From Styela clava (Eukaryota; Chordata; Ascidiacea; Stolidobranchia; Styelidae): 64,000 nucleotides of DNA. The notes beneath the pieces are model-generated. The model did no database searches. It worked only from the letters and a program-made list of their open reading frames with translations, and was not told where the DNA came from. Every line of letters starts with the position of its first letter. The stretch's first letter is position 1. This document shows positions 24,541 through 34,200 of this stretch, piece by piece. The DNA lies in NCBI RefSeq assembly GCF_964204865.1, contig NC_135255.1:806001-870000 (forward strand), in the 5' to 3' direction. Both the position numbers and the translations under genes were made by a program.

Positions 24541-25971
24541 TTGCCTAGCACTCTAGCTCATTGGCATTTGTTATATTTGACTGGTGAAATTTTGTATCGC
24601 AAGTGGATACCCGAAACATTGACTAGTGCTCCCGCTTATCAATTTTGCATTTCTGGGGCATTGAGAAGAGAAATCTTCCAGCATTTACACAGTGCCCGTA
24701 CCTCCGGACATTTAAGCTCTATTAAAACATTCAAGAGTGTTCGTGCTCGTTATTACTGGCCTGGTTTTAAAAGGGATATTTTGCTCTGGTGCCGGTTTTG
24801 CAAACCTTGCGCTGCGGCTAAGATGACTCACGGGCGCAAACAGGGGGATCTACGAGAACTGCTCTGCGGATCTCCCATGGAACGGGTCGCCATGGATTTC
24901 TTTGGACCACTACCACGTACCAAGAATGGAAATGAACATCTTCTGGTGCTATCAGATTATTTCACCAAGTGGGTGAAGTGTTATCCACTTCCCAATCAGA
25001 CTGCAGAGGTAACAGCCGATGTGCTGGTCACCCAGTTCTTTGCAAGATTTGGAGTTCCTCGGATTATTCACACTGATCAGGGTCGAGATTTTGAATCTCG
25101 GTTGTTCACAGAGATGTGCGACTTGTACGGTATAGTCAAGACGCATACGACATCTTATCACCCTCGATCCGATGGACAAGTGGAGAGGTTTAATCGAACG
25201 ATTCAGCAAATGCTCAAGCCTTATGTGAACGATCATTGAGACAATTGGGATGACCATGTTCCCTATCTGTGCATGGCTTACAGAGCTACAGTGCATGAAA
25301 GTACGCAGTTTACACCCAATCGTCTTATGCTTGGCCGAGAGATTGACCTCCCTGTCGATGTCATGTATGGGCGTCCGACTCAAACTCCTCTACATCCTTG
25401 TTATATCAAATATGTGGAATGGTAATCTTTTGTATGCGCCAGAAATCATTTGAATCAAGCTGCCTTGCGACAGAGGAGAAATTTTGATGTTCATGTGCAA
25501 CCACAGAAGTTTGAAGAGGGAGACCTTGTATGGTAGGCTACTATTACCCACCCAAGAAGAAGAAGCTGAGTTCTCCATGGCAGGGTTAGGAGATGTCTCT
25601 CAAATCACACTTATGAGATACAACGGAATCCAGGCAACAAGACGCGTGTGGTTCATGTGGATAATTTGCAACCTTTTATTCATGAAGAGACCCAGGAACC
25701 AAGTGCTTTCTTATATGATAGCCCGGCGGATTCGGGGGAACACACACCAGAAGAGCCGGATTCGGGGGAACAGACATCGGAAGAGGCGAATTCTGCGGAA
25801 CACACACCAGGAGAGGCGGATCTTCAGCCTTGTGAGGAAATAATACTTTGGTACGAGTTGCCCAATCCAGAAGGGCAAACTTTAAGGATGTCTAAGCGTG
25901 AGCGTAGACAACCTGCATATAAGACTTTGTGTAAATATTTTGTGTTGACTACTGCTTCTTTCGTTGTTTAA
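24541..25971 (+). pseudogene. Gypsy integrase remnant
   Basis: The frame 24541-25239 holds the HHCC zinc domain (H..H, then CRFCKPC) and the catalytic core with its D,D,E residues: MDFFGPL, HTDQG and GQVERFN. A TGA at 25237-25239 interrupts it. In-frame sequence continues (WDDHVPYLCMAYRATVHEST, LMLGREIDLPVDVMYGRP) to more stops near 25424. The last frame, to 25971, keeps the RVVHVDNLQPF end motif and an acidic repeat tail. The upstream frame has no ATG at its start, which fits its being the middle of a lost polyprotein. No RT or RNase H remains. Confidence 0.92.
25729..25818 (+). repeat. Three 30-bp tandem units encoding a 10-residue acidic repeat
   Basis: Three direct 30-bp units (25729-25758, 25759-25788, 25789-25818) encode DSGEHTPEEP, DSGEQTSEEA and NSAEHTPGEA near the end of the integrase polyprotein remnant. 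Reading frame is kept through all three, so the expansion probably occurred while the element was still coding. Confidence 0.85.
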
Positions 25972-26019
25972 TTTTTCTAATGAAGATGAAAACATTCTTT
26001 CATAATGTTCCATCTAGAA

Positions 26020-27793
26020 CAGTAATTCCCAAAGTGGGCGATATCGCCCCCCGGTGGGCGAAAACGATACAGAGGGGGGCGAAAAAGTCGAAGGGGGCGA
26101 TTTCGCGAAATCTGTTATTGCTCTGCGTATCGTGCACTCAATTCTGTAGCCTACGCTGTGTGCATTCGCAGACTTGATTCACGTGGTCGATTATCACACG
26201 CGAAAGGATTTCTGGACTCGTCTCCGCAGTAAGGTACGGTAGTTGGCGTATCCCAGTGGTCGACAAAATACGGCTTAAGTAAAAAAATATGGCCCGGGAC
26301 GATTCACTGAATAGACCTATCCCCGACCTTTGACCGCGTAAAATTCTTCCTATATACTTTATCATTTTTAAATTTTCGGTGCTTATTTTTAAGAGTGGTT
26401 TCGCGAGTGTTTGCCTGTAAAATAGGGTATTTGTTTCAAACTATCATTCTAATTCATACCATTCAACAATCTGTTTTTTAAAAGTACCGATAAAAAAATT
26501 TAGCCTATTGTCTATCACAGCTATTTCTACACCAATTTTTGATTACCGTATTTAAACTGAAACTCATAGGAGGACAAAGTAATCATTGACTTATATGATT
26601 TTTATTTAAATTTCCGAAAAACAACTAAAAACTAACGAATTCAATTCAAAAATGAGGAATGTTCACGACCACGCCTGAAAGTCTGTCTGAGCGGATGCCA
26701 AAGGGGGCATTGTTACGTTTATTTTTGCATCTTGCTGATTGGCCAATGTCACGATGTAAGCAAGGAAGTCTATGCCCGGGGAAACATCCAAACGGCGGTT
26801 TTGACGATGAATTTATTTATAATCTACGCTCGAGGAGTAAATTACATTTTTTTACGTAACAGAATTTATCGTGAGACACGTTTAGACTAAATTTTATTAT
26901 ATCCTAAAAATTCTATTAAACAGCTAGCTACTCGTTTAACGAGCCTAGAATTTAATTATAATTAGACAAATGGAAACACGAGGAAAAAAAGTTGATGCTG
27001 AGGGCAGGGGTTCAATAGCGCAGTAAGTACTCGAATATATTGCAATGCAATAAGGAATTAAAATTCCTATTCTATTCGAGAGATTCATCACTGCGTAATT
27101 TTTGTAAGAAAGTATCTTCCTAAAAAAAATCTTTATCAAAATTTCACAAACCATGCGAGAATATTCACTTAGATGTTTGGAAGTACATATTTTTGTGCAA
27201 ACAATTTTTTTCGAAAATGGAGACATTACAAAGAACAAGCGAAGAACTGGGATTAGTGATGCCCATTTAGAAAATGTTCCAATCTTGGCGTCGTAAAGCT
27301 ATCAAGCGTGATGCATCAACATGACAGTGTCACATAAAATGTCATTGTAATATTTTTTAATAAGACGACTGAGTTGAGTTCACGAATTGTCTCAGTCTTC
27401 GCGCGTTGTTCCGTTTTTAACTTTTAAAAAATATATGCGAAAATTAACTTTGCTTTCATTAATTTAATGTGAAATTTGGTGAATTTAGGAAGTGAAATGC
27501 TATAAGGCAAGAGTACACGACGTTTTTTAAGGAGATAGAACCCTGGATTCTTTCATTTCCGACCTAATATATGGTGAAAAAGGGTTTTTGAGCCGTGCTA
27601 CTAATAAAAAACTTGCTGAAGAACACCAAGCTCATCCATCTCATTAACAAACACTATAAACTATGATTTGTCTTCTCATTTGGTCTGTAATATATTCGTT
27701 TCTGACTTTACATTTTTTTGTAGTGCTGGAGGGCGATGAAGTTGTATAAACTACTTTAGGGGGGCGATGGTCAAAAAAGTTTGGGAACCACTG
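26020..27793 (+). mobile_element. hAT transposon relic inserted in the gypsy element
   Basis: Termini CAGTAATTCCCAAAGTGGGC and TTTGGGAACCACTG are flanked by a perfect 8-bp duplication, ATCTAGAA, at 26012-26019 and 27794-27801, with TA at its centre. Subterminal GGGGGCGA repeats occur at both ends. Length 1774 bp. A transposase C-terminal remnant lies near the 3' end; the rest of the coding region has decayed. A diverged, inverted fragment of the same family is at 44720-45110. Confidence 0.93.
27145..27294 (+). pseudogene. hAT transposase C-terminal remnant, frameshifted
   Basis: One frame gives MFGSTYFCANNFF, the start of the conserved FGSTYxCE..F block. The adjacent frame then gives KNKRRTGISDAHLENV and LAS before a stop at about 27292-27294, the end of the same block. 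Together they identify the hAT dimerisation region, broken by a frameshift. No intact domain upstream could be read. Confidence 0.8.
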
Positions 27794-27800
27794 ATCTAGA

Positions 27801-27810
27801 AGAGGGGGGT
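27801..27810 (+). other. Polypurine tract of the gypsy element
   Basis: AGAGGGGGG lies immediately before the 3' LTR start (AATGTGACGACC). This is where the primer for plus-strand DNA synthesis is made in LTR retrotransposons. The hAT duplication ATCTAGAA overlaps its first base, so the insertion landed directly beside it. Confidence 0.75.
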
Positions 27811-28013
27811 AATGTGACGACCCTTGTTTTATTTTTTAATTGTTGTCATATGATCAGAGCCATTATATAATGGCTCTGATGTGATAATATTGCTATATTT
27901 TATTTTGTATTTTTAACACTGAAGACCCTGAGGGCGCTGTGACACTGTCGATTTGTTTTTTGGTATCCTGTTAGCCTATGCTGTGGTTTGCAGCCGTACA
28001 GTTGTGATTGTTT

Positions 28014-28092
28014 AGGATAGGATAGGATTTACATATTTATCCCGGGGGAGAGGAAAGCCGATAAGACGGCTTATCCATATGGCGAACCACGG
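28014..28092 (-). mobile_element. Inverted SINE 3'-end fragment
   Basis: AGGATAGGATAGGATTTACA through GGCGAACCACGG is the exact reverse of the 3' end of the SINE at 28401-28739. The two copies lie tail-out about 310 bp apart, so the interval 28014-28739 has nearly perfect inverted ends of about 80 bp. Confidence 0.88.
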
Positions 28093-28400
28093 ATTTTGAG
28101 TGTTTAAGGGTATTTTATATCTGCAAAAGTGCCTCTAAGTCTCAAGTAGCTTATCAAAGATGTTTACTCTTGGTTTTATGACTATTAGATTGGGATTGTT
28201 GGACGTTTTGATGCTAGACAGTGGGATGATACCGGTATTATTGTTTTAGTACCGGTACACTTCAATTTATACCGGTACCGGTACTATTTTGTTCTATTTA
28301 TTAATTACAATCTTAATACAACCAAATACTCCAATGAAAACAATAAAAATTAAAGACGGACCCTGAAATCAAAGACAACTTTCAATAGCAGCCAAAACAA

Positions 28401-28739
28401 CCGGTGTGGCTCAACGGGCTAAGCGTTAGGAATACGCTCGCCACCGCACCTCTAATTACTTTGCGTGGGTTCGCAGGTTTGAATCCCATGCAGGGATGGT
28501 TATGTGCGAGAGGATTGCTGGACTCCTCGTCGTCTTTGGGTGGTTCACGTAACCGCTGGTCGGTTACGGCTTCCTACACCACCAAGTCCATGCTTCCGAA
28601 AACAAACAATACAGTAAAACTAATCCCATACCCGACTTGGAATGGTAACCGGACGAGAGGCCGTGGTTCGCCATATGGATAAGCCGTCTTATCGGCTTTC
28701 TTCTCCCCCGGGATAAATATGTAAATCCTATCCTATAAT
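28401..28739 (+). mobile_element. tRNA-derived SINE, near full-length
   Basis: The head is tRNA-like, with an A box (TGGCTCAACGGG, 28407-28418) and a B box (GGTTTGAATCC, 28476-28486) for RNA polymerase III. A shared body follows (GAGAGGATTGCTGGACTCCT, CACGTAACCGCTGGTCGG, CCATATGGATAAGCCGTC, CTCCCCCGGGATAAATATG). It ends with an ATCCTATCCTAT tail. Other copies lie at 12830, 28014 (inverted), 49676 and perhaps 37036. The tRNA of origin was not determined. Confidence 0.9.
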
Positions 28740-29210
28740 CCGGTACACTAAACCAGCTACTTACAATTTGTAAAATTCGCTGAGAATACCCCATGACGGG
28801 CACTTTAAAAAAACCACAAACAATTCCACAGGTGCACAAGATTCGAAAAGCACTGTAGTCTGTAGATAGCCAATTTCATGAATAAACTAAAAATACAACC
28901 CAAAACAATTGTACTTGCACTGAATATTGGGAGGAAACTTGACGTCAGATCATATTGGAAGATATTCTGGACTTGGATAATTATTACATAGACTGCCGGT
29001 TCGGTTCGCTACAGTTTTTATTCAAGTGAGATGTTTGTGTGCCCTTTTTATCCAGAAGCATAGGCTAGTCAATAGTGACTGCCCGACATTGAAGTATATT
29101 ACGAAAATATACTTTATTATTTTCTGTTCCACTCATTCAAATATTTTGCCGGTCTGCGAATACCGTACATTTTATTTAATTTTACCGGTCCGCCAGGGCC
29201 AGGGAAGAAA

Positions 29211-29225
29211 GGTTGGGAACCACTG
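29211..29225 (-). mobile_element. Isolated hAT 3' terminus
   Basis: GGTTGGGAACCACTG is a typical hAT end and is followed by GCATAGAC, which has TA at its centre. A similar octamer, GCATAGGC, lies at 29058-29065, but the sequence after it does not look like a hAT start. The partner end is therefore unproven. Confidence 0.45.
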
Positions 29226-29454
29226 GCATAGACTACCCTATCATGAAGCAAAACCACATTTCGTAAGTAATTAAGTTACTCTAATTGATTAAAAAGCAGC
29301 ACTACATTTTGGTATGTCGGCATTAACTGAATGATAAATGTGGCACTAAACCATAGGAAGACATGCTTAGTCCTGTCAGCTGGTCAGCCTGTGCTCGATA
29401 CTGCTGTACTGTGATGTATGTTTATTCGTCTCGTAATAGTGATAAATAAATAAA

Positions 29455-29612
29455 CTGACAATCCCGGTTCCTTTCATTACCGGAACGGACCGTAAATTAC
29501 CGGAACGGGGTGGAAAACTGACCGGAAGGACCTTTAGATGCCTTGCAAATGCCATTTCATATACCTCCATGCAATTTTTATATTAAATCGGCAAACTTGG
29601 GGGGGGGGGCAG
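29455..29612 (-). repeat. Repeat R3, copy 1
   Basis: Its reverse complement matches 61075-61345: the blocks CATCTAAAGGTCC..TCCGGT, TTTTCCACCCCGTTCCGGTA and AAAGGAACCGG, plus a poly-G/poly-C run next to AAGTTTGCC. It lies 130-280 bp upstream of the cytochrome b5 start codon. Confidence 0.7.
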
Positions 29613-29738
29613 TGAAACAAACAGAGTAATCATAATAAACTTTCTATTACTTAATTATTAGTATTATATTGAATATAGGCTTAGCATTTATTGCAATACA
29701 GAGAGAAAGACTGATTGCAAATATCTGATAACTGGATA

Positions 29739-30152
29739 ATGGCAGAATCACAACAGAAAGAAACATCCAAAAAAGTATTTCGCATAGACGAGGTAAAGCA
29801 ACACAACAGTGTCAAATCATCTTGGTTGGTTATTCATAACAAGGTTTACGATGTCACTAAATTTTTGGAAGATCATCCCGGAGGTGAAGAAGTTTTGTTA
29901 GAACAAGCAGGAAAAAATGCAACTGAAGCTTTTGAAGATGTTGGACATTCTTCTGATGCAAGGTCATTATCGGAAGAATATTTGATTGGAGAACTTCATC
30001 CTGATGACAGATTTGCTGAGGAAACTCCACAATTTGTCACAACGCATGAGAGCAAAGATGAACCTACTGCCTGGAGTAATTGGGTCATTCCTGCTCTTGT
30101 TGCATTTGCAGTTGCGATTGTTTATCGATATTATATTTCTGGTTCAAATTAA
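29739..30152 (+). CDS. CYB5: Cytochrome b5, tail-anchored
   Basis: Small haem protein that passes electrons at the cytosolic face of the endoplasmic reticulum (or outer mitochondrial membrane) to desaturases and P450 enzymes. The 137-residue frame starts at MAESQQ. An in-frame ATG at 29715 would add eight residues and is less likely. The haem-binding domain covers about residues 13-88. HPGG gives axial ligand His46, and the following VGHSSD gives His70. After a hydrophilic linker, the last ~25 residues form a single hydrophobic segment ([19 protein letters not shown]), the usual C-terminal membrane anchor. Length and order match the family. The coding region has no intron, whereas vertebrate CYB5 genes are split; an upstream untranslated exon ending at CAATACAG (about 29700) is possible. 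An ER form cannot be told from a mitochondrial one here. Confidence 0.95.
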   Translation: MAESQQKETSKKVFRIDEVKQHNSVKSSWLVIHNKVYDVTKFLEDHPGGEEVLLEQAGKNATEAFEDVGHSSDARSLSEEYLIGELHPDDRFAEETPQFVTTHESKDEPTAWSNWVIPALVAFAVAIVYRYYISGSN

Positions 30153-31262
30153 CAATACATTCTATTTTGAGTAGATAATTTTACCAATTCATGAATGGTT
30201 ATAAAATTTCACTAATTATCTTCTATTAGCTCTTAGAATGATCATATTTTGACATTAAAGAAGTTTGTCTGCAGCGATTGAGCATTTCTGAGCATAGGAA
30301 TTAGTCTTTAATTTTACTACATCATGTCTAATTTGTTCCAGTAATTATTATATTTACCTTCAAAACATGTAGACTATATGGTTCAACTCTCAATATGCAT
30401 TTGTAATTTTGCTAAGAAATTGTTATTAATGGCCTAATACTTCAAAAAAAATTACCAGCAAGTGTGCAATGTAAACTGCCCATGTTGTGCACAATTTAAT
30501 CATCGTCCATATTTGACTTTAACTGTTGTATGGATTTGACTGGTTTTCCTTGGTATTCTGATTGCTGTTGCTTGGTCTTTTGAAATTTCTTTTGTTATTA
30601 TGCATTTACTAATGACTATTGACTTGTTTGTGTAAGATTTATAACCCAGGACTATTTTGGCAGGATTTCAAACAGTTTTTATGTAACGCTTTCACATACT
30701 TTTAACTCTGTGCCTGTTGCCCAACCAAAGACATCCTCAGATGAGCTTGATAGGAAATAAAACTCAGCGAGTGGTTGGAAACTATAATTTGACTTTTCAA
30801 TTTGCAATAGTATTATGCAAGTATTTCTATGTTGTTGTGCTTAGTTTCTTCCTAATTCCACATAAGCATGTTTTCATGTGGTGACAAATTTGGTATGAAA
30901 CTTACCAAGTGTGCATAAATTGTAGATACAGTGTGTTATATTGAGATAAATAATTATATTGAGATAAATAATTCGCTCAGCTAATCAATCTGGATTTTTC
31001 TATTTTGATAGATAGCTGAAGCCTGTCATACACCTAGATCATTTTTTTGAACAATTCATCTTTTTTAACTGTATGTTGTAAACCTGGCCTATTAATTCTA
31101 TGTGTTACGAAATTCTAGCATTCATTGATTAGTTATATGTTGTCAAATTGTAATATTGTTGCTTTGTTGAATCAAAAATGTTAAATATGCCACGATAATG
31201 TTTAATCAAAATGCATTCTAATGTTATAGTATAATGTATATAGTATATTTCTATATATAATT
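30153..31262 (+). other. Cytochrome b5 3' UTR and spacer
   Basis: AT-rich sequence with no further exon. An AATAAA signal at about 30757-30762 (GGAAATAAAACTCAG) is a plausible polyadenylation site for cytochrome b5. A small direct duplication, ATATTGAGATAAATAATT, occurs near 30938-30972. The promoter of the USP gene must lie in the remaining part, but no motif stands out. Confidence 0.5.
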
Positions 31263-34200
31263 ATGGCTCCAACGCCACTTGTATCGTGTGAACATCTTGT
31301 CACATTTCTGAATTCTTTTGGACACAAACCATTTCAGATAACTCAAAAATGGTTGGTGAATTGCAGCACTCATGAAGCAAGACAGGTAAGCATTTTTTAG
31401 CCTATTGTTGTTTTATGATACTTGAAAAAAATTGGATTTCAACATCTAGCAGTATTTTTCGAATTGAGACATGCAGTTTTCATTGTTTGCAACATGTATC
31501 GCAACTTTCGTTTTCATTGAAAATATTTGAAAAATGTCTTGAGTAAATGCAGTGAGATTTGTATCAGGAAATATTATTTGAAAGATATTATGTAGGTTAC
31601 TATTTATCTTGAAACAATTGATAATTAGAATTTTTAAAGCATCTTTTTGTCAGGATTAGTGAGTTGTCAAAATTACCACTTTTTTTATACCCATTACTAG
31701 GTTCATATATATCTCTTTTTTCAATAAATGCAGGTTCGTGCAAAGTCTTGTGTATGCCAAGTATGCAAGACATATAAAGGTCGACTACATGCCTGCCTTC
31801 ATTGCATATATTTTGGATGTTATGAAAAGTAAGTGAAATGATTATCCTACAGTTTCTAATTGACTTTTAATAAAATGAAGCTTACTATATTTGTTGTCGA
31901 GATGCCGTCTTAATGAATTGGAACACTTTTTCAGAAGAATATAAAGTATATTGGTATTATTGTATGTTACTCGATGTGTTATGAGCATTTTCATAACTAT
32001 TACCCCAAAACAAAACGATGTAGCCATCAGTGGTAGTGGTAGCCTACCGAATATGATGGATATATGTTTCAATGTTTGATTTAATAATAATATAGTCTGA
32101 GAAGAAATGTTTTTTCACTAAGGCAGGCAATTTATTTCTATGACTATATTTGACTAACCTACATTACCTTGTAAAGAGAAAGTCTTATCTAAATAAGTTT
32201 ACCGGCACCTCGTGAGCAGTTCGCTATTGTGGGATATTTTTATTTCTTTTAAGGTAATTCATCTGTGTCAAATGAGAAAATTACTTTCAATTGATGGCCA
32301 ATGAATAATATTTGATTAATAAGTGACATGATTTGATGTCATGGGTTCAATGTCTGTGTGTGTGTTTATTCATAGTCGGTAGTTGAATGAAATTATTTGA
32401 TAAACTTTATAATCAAAAATTTTACAATACAAATGTGTTTGATTTGATTTTGAAATTATGTAGTATTAATGAGTGCTCTGCCCAATTAAAGCGCTATCAA
32501 TTTTGATCAAAATTCATTTGAAATCATATAGTCTGTTCACTAAAACTATTTTTTACCCAGACAACATATGCATGCTCATGCAAAGAAAAACGATCACTTT
32601 CTTGCTATGGATTTAACATTTGGTCAGACATATTGTTTCCGTTGTGCTGATTACGTTTATGACAAAGAGTTGGACAAAATTGCGAAGGTTGGTCAATATT
32701 CATTTGAATATAATATGTCTAAGATTAAGCAAAGCAAAATGTCATTTTCTTTTATCAAACAGGCAGAGTGGAAAAATATGTGCAAATCTATGGGTTGGAG
32801 TGAGAGTCATGTGAGCATGTGGCCATTCTGGGAACCCTCGGATGTGGATTTGGAATATCTTCGTCTAAATCCAAAGCGACGAAAAATTTCACCAGAGAGC
32901 TATATTGGATTGCGTGGTCTTGTTAACCTTGGAAATACTTGTTTCATGAACTGCATATTACAGGTAATATTATTGCAATATTAATGTAATCTTTCGACTT
33001 AATGCACTTTATGCAAAGGCTGGTTGGTAACTTAGAATGTACATTTCATCATGACTTGTGATCATTCATATACAGATATAATTTATGAGTTTTGTTAACT
33101 TTGAAGTGCTTAATATCATGAAAAAGAAAATTGAGCACATAATTAGAGGTTGTGTTCTGACAAAAAGTGATCTTTCTGAATAGCTATATCTCTATCTGTC
33201 ACTTTTGAAAATCATCTGCCTCTTAAAATATCATAACACTTCTGTAAAAGCTTTACACTGTAAGTTTAAACAATGTTATTGCTATCTAAAAAAGATCTCT
33301 ATCACGAATTCAGATATTCGAATTCCTGTTATTTTCTATGAAAGTTTTTATTTGTGCAGTAAAGTGGCTATTTATGTCAAAGCTGAATTAGGTTTTTATC
33401 ATGCTTTTAATGTAAAATGAAATGAAACTTTAAAATATTCAAAATTGAAATTTTTTCTCAGATAGAATTCTAGAAAACCAACTATTTGGACATGAACATC
33501 CCTATCTTAATACAGTATACCTTATTAAAGTTTATTTCTAGGCATTTGTCCACACACCGATGTTGAGAGATTACTTTTTAGCTGAAAAACATATATGTGA
33601 TAAAGATCGGTGTTTGGTTTGTGAAATGATGAGACTTTTCCAGGTAGGTTTTAGGGATTTTATTTGTTCCTTCAATGTTTTATCATTTTGCGTTCATATT
33701 ATTCTTGCCATGTGGAGTTGAAAGGTGTTGATTTTGTATGGTGTACTCATATCTTGACATGGTTTATATGAAGAGGAACAATATATTGACAAGCTCGTCC
33801 CCAGTGAACCGCTATTCTAGCAACATTGTCTTTGATTCACTTTCACATATATTTTTGCATTATTCCTGTTAATTTATTGCTGCCTTTTTTATTAGCATAT
33901 ATTATTATTCATATTATTGGTATCGTTTTACATGTTATTGTAATTTGTGATGCTTGTGAGTGTGACCAATTGTGACAACGAGCTCTTACAAATTCATGGA
34001 TCTGCAATAATCCATTTTACATATAAACCATGAATGGAAATACATTGTATTGAATGTATTAAGGCTAGCTGCTGTGAGAGGCATGATTCTGTTGACTCAA
34101 AAAGGGGCATATATTGGTTGCATCATCTCATCGAAATTTCAGAGTTGTACGGTTTGTGGCTTATTGAAAACATCGTGAACACTGCTGATATTTTTTCAGG

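Larger units (their letters stand above)
22861..29013 (+). mobile_element. Decayed Ty3/gypsy LTR retrotransposon with nested insertions
   Basis: A 5' LTR remnant (22861-22947) and the matching end of the 3' LTR (28922-29013) enclose gag and integrase remnants, a polypurine tract and a 3' LTR that begins TGTGACGACC. Protease, RT and RNase H are missing between about 24445 and 24541. A complete hAT relic (26020-27793) is inserted between the pol remnant and the polypurine tract. SINE and other repeat sequence sits in the 3' LTR. Multiple stops make it immobile on its own. Confidence 0.9.
27813..29013 (+). repeat. 3' LTR of the gypsy element, interrupted
   Basis: It starts TGTGACGACC after the polypurine tract and ends GCTACA, giving the usual TG..CA borders. 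Its final ~90 bases match the 5' LTR remnant. The middle is expanded by an inverted SINE fragment (28014-28092), an inverted R2 repeat with ACCGGT palindromes (about 28210-28345) and a SINE copy (28401-28739). The solitary LTR length therefore cannot be read off directly. Confidence 0.75.

Noticed and set aside
28401..28486. A functional tRNA gene at the A/B boxes
   Set aside because: The sequence does not fold as an intact cloverleaf by eye and continues into a repeated SINE body with a tail; other copies confirm a SINE.
29066..29225. A 160-bp hAT MITE bounded by GCATAGGC and GCATAGAC
   Set aside because: The octamers nearly match, but the left end lacks the CAGTGGTT-type terminus, so only the right terminus is annotated.
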